Shown here piece after piece: positions 4,525-6,662 of a stretch of 6,662 bases of DNA. Source of the DNA: Clostridia bacterium (GTDB lineage: Bacteria > Bacillota > Clostridia > RGIG6154); NCBI GenBank assembly GCA_017523005.1, contig JAFWXG010000166.1, positions 1 to 6,662 of the forward strand. The letters run 5' to 3'. A program made the position numbers and the translations under genes. Under the pieces are notes generated by a model. The model was not told the DNA's origin. It was given only the letters and a program-made list of their open reading frames with translations, and did not search any database. The stretch's first letter is position 1; each line of letters begins with the position of its first letter.

Positions 4525-6662
4525 ATGGAACATTTATCGGGTACAGTTGAAGAAATTATCTACAGAAATGACGAGAACGGCTATTGCGTTTGCGACTTGA
4601 ATGTACAAGATGTTTTAGTTACAGTTGTAGGTTATATGCCTTTTTTAGCGCCCGGAGAAATGATTGAAGTAGAGGGCGAATACCAAAACCACCCTACCTA
4701 CGGAACACAGCTTAATGTGGTTGCATTTTCAAAAGCTCCTCCAAATTCTTTAGACGCAATTTATAAATATTTAGCGTCAGGCATGATTAAAGGAATAGGT
4801 CCTGCAACAGCACAAAAAATAGTTGAAATGTTTGCAGAAGACTCGCTTGACATAATAGAAAACAACCCCGAAAGACTTGCTGAAATTAAAGGTATTTCTG
4901 TTAAAAAGGCTATGGAAATCAGCAACACCTATCAGTCGCAGTTTGGTGTAAGAAATATTATTATGTTTCTGCAGAAAAACAACATTTCCCCTATCTATGC
5001 GGGTAGAATTTACAAACAATTCGGCAGCAGTGCGATTGATAAAATTCAGGACAACCCCTATATTTTAGCACGCGAAATTCAAGGCATCGGCTTTAAAACC
5101 GCAGACAAGATTGCACAACAATTAGGAATAAATCCCGACAACCCCGAGCGCGTAAAAGCCGCTATCATTTATATACTTCAGGAAAGTGCGTCTAACGGCC
5201 ATACATTTTTGCCCCGTTTTTCGCTCATTTCAAAGGTTATGCAATTAACCGAAAGCGACGGAGAATCTGTAGATATTGCAATAGGCGAATTAGCACTTCA
5301 TCACTATCTGGTATGCGAAGAATATGACACATTTGAAGCAGTGTTTTTAGCAGGAATGCACATGGCAGAAACAGGAGTTGCCTATAGACTGCGCGAGCTT
5401 AACAGCATTCCGCCAAAACCTGTAACTCAAAAACTGCTTGATAACATAAACAGAATTTCATCCCGTATTGGAATAGAGCTTGAAGAAAATCAGCTTCATG
5501 CTGCAATTACCGCCATGACCACACCTGTAATTGTAATTACCGGAGGTCCCGGCACAGGTAAAACAACTGTTATCAACACAATAATTCACGCCATGGAGGC
5601 TGAAGGAAAAACTGTGTTGCTTACAGCCCCAACAGGCCGTGCCGCAAAACGAATGACAGAGGTTACAAACAGAGAGGCAAAAACTCTGCACAGGCTGTTA
5701 GAAGCAGAATTTTCAAAGGAAGAACATCGCACAAAATTTGCACGCAACGAGGCAAACCCATTAGAAGCAGATGCAATTATTGTTGACGAAATGTCTATGG
5801 TTGACATTCTGCTTTGCCATTCTCTCTTAAAAGCAATACCTAACGGCACTTCTCTTATTATGGTGGGCGATGCAGACCAGTTACCCTCTGTTGGTGCTGG
5901 TAATGTTTTGCGTGATATTATAAAAAGCGAGGGCGTTTATACTGTGCGTCTGACCGAAATTTTTCGCCAGGCGAGAAAAAGTATGATTGTTATGAACGCA
6001 CACAGAATTAACAGCGGTCAATTCCCTGTTTTAAACCAAAAAGACAAGGATTTCTTTATGTTAAACAGAAATTCTCCCGAAAAAATTATTGAAACAATCA
6101 TAGAACTTTGCACAATCCGTCTGCCGAGAGCATACGGTGTAAATCCGTATTCTGATATTCAAGTATTAACCCCTATGCGAAAAAATGCAGTAGGTGTTAA
6201 TGTATTAAATTCAGCTTTACAAAACGCATTAAATCCGCCCGCAGAAAATAAACGCGAAAAGAAATTCGGAGAATATCTCTACCGTGAGGGCGACAAGGTA
6301 ATGCAAATCAAAAACAATTATGATATCCCTTGGGAAAGCGATGACACATTCAGTCCCGAAGGACAAGGCTTGTTTAACGGAGATATGGGCGTTATCGAAT
6401 CTATTGATAATGTAGCAGAAGAAATGATTATAACTTTTGATGAAGATAAAAAAGTAACATATAACTTTGCGTCACTTATGGAATTAGAACCTGCTTTTGC
6501 TACAACCGTACACAAAAGTCAGGGCAGTGAATTTCCTATTATTATAATGCCTGTATTCAGCTCCAACAATATGTTGCAGTCAAGAAATCTTTTGTATACC
6601 GCAGTAACCCGTGCCAAAAAGCTTGTAATTTTGGTAGGACAGGAAACGCATCTGTCGCAGAT
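4525..6662 (+). CDS. recD2: RecD2-type SF1B DNA helicase, 3' end cut by window
   Basis: RecD2 (YrrC in B. subtilis) is a 5'-3' ATP-dependent DNA helicase found in bacteria without RecBC partners, linked to DNA repair and replication-fork progress. The window holds 712 complete codons and no stop. Order: an N-terminal OB-like domain (about 1-70); helix-hairpin-helix segments around GMIKGIGPATA (86-96), LAEIKGIS (117-124) and IQGIGFKTADKIA (184-196); then the helicase core. The core shows Walker A GGPGTGKTT (340-348), Walker B IIVDEMSMVD (418-427), VGDADQLPSVG (447-457), LTEIFRQA (476-483), TVHKSQGSEF (661-670) and TAVTRAKK (692-699). The ATG follows AAAGGAG (4513-4519) at five bases. All catalytic motifs are intact; only a short C-terminal tail should be missing. 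No own promoter is seen, so it is probably read from upstream through the 4475-4500 hairpin. Confidence 0.95.
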   Translation, partial: MEHLSGTVEEIIYRNDENGYCVCDLNVQDVLVTVVGYMPFLAPGEMIEVEGEYQNHPTYGTQLNVVAFSKAPPNSLDAIYKYLASGMIKGIGPATAQKIVEMFAEDSLDIIENNPERLAEIKGISVKKAMEISNTYQSQFGVRNIIMFLQKNNISPIYAGRIYKQFGSSAIDKIQDNPYILAREIQGIGFKTADKIAQQLGINPDNPERVKAAIIYILQESASNGHTFLPRFSLISKVMQLTESDGESVDIAIGELALHHYLVCEEYDTFEAVFLAGMHMAETGVAYRLRELNSIPPKPVTQKLLDNINRISSRIGIELEENQLHAAITAMTTPVIVITGGPGTGKTTVINTIIHAMEAEGKTVLLTAPTGRAAKRMTEVTNREAKTLHRLLEAEFSKEEHRTKFARNEANPLEADAIIVDEMSMVDILLCHSLLKAIPNGTSLIMVGDADQLPSVGAGNVLRDIIKSEGVYTVRLTEIFRQARKSMIVMNAHRINSGQFPVLNQKDKDFFMLNRNSPEKIIETIIELCTIRLPRAYGVNPYSDIQVLTPMRKNAVGVNVLNSALQNALNPPAENKREKKFGEYLYREGDKVMQIKNNYDIPWESDDTFSPEGQGLFNGDMGVIESIDNVAEEMIITFDEDKKVTYNFASLMELEPAFATTVHKSQGSEFPIIIMPVFSSNNMLQSRNLLYTAVTRAKKLVILVGQETHLSQ

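Noticed and set aside
5458..5849. Minus-strand open frames of 77 and 87 codons within recD2
   Set aside because: They lie opposite the most conserved helicase motifs (Walker A and B) of an intact gene and are simple shadows.
1..6662. Search for a defence system, CRISPR array, mobile element, tRNA or rRNA
   Set aside because: No spaced direct repeats, transposase or integrase motifs, terminal repeats or tRNA-like folds were seen. RecD2 and the methyltransferases are housekeeping enzymes here, not parts of a defence island.

Overview
The window is a stretch of Gram-positive, low-GC chromosome, most likely from an anaerobic clostridium (class Clostridia). The reasons are the AT-rich sequence, strong GGAGG-type ribosome binding sites before nearly every gene, a clostridial 2[4Fe-4S] ferredoxin, and the gene order holB - ricT(yaaT) - trmN6(yabB) - rsmI(yabC), which is the Firmicutes housekeeping cluster known from Bacillus subtilis. 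Genus cannot be set from the sequence alone. Every recognisable gene is on the + strand.

Layout. (1) 1-306: two tandem genes for tiny membrane proteins (37 and 41 aa) with cysteine-rich tails, closed by a strong intrinsic terminator. (2) 322-2231: a consensus sigma-A promoter drives holB (DNA polymerase III delta prime) and ricT (Y-complex subunit), which overlap by 8 bases. (3) 2247-2559: an extended -10 promoter, a 56-aa ferredoxin gene and a strong terminator form a near self-contained unit. It sits where B. subtilis carries yabA. (4) 2576-4140: trmN6 and rsmI, a tRNA and a 16S rRNA methyltransferase joined by an ATGA overlap. (5) 4185-4472: an unrecognised 95-aa protein with one membrane segment. 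(6) 4475-4500: a perfect 12-bp inverted repeat without a U-tract. (7) 4525-6662: recD2, an SF1B helicase whose 3' end is cut off by the window edge.

How the genes fit together. The core genes are information-processing functions: replication clamp loading, mRNA maturation and regulation, tRNA and rRNA methylation, and DNA repair or replication-fork processing. They form a housekeeping cluster that is probably read through in one direction, with the ferredoxin cassette adding its own start and stop. I see no defence system, CRISPR array, transposase, phage gene, tRNA or rRNA. The parts least explained by known biology are the tandem Cys-rich micro-membrane proteins, the ferredoxin cassette inside the cluster, the terminator placed directly in front of trmN6, and the 95-aa protein with its flanking structures.
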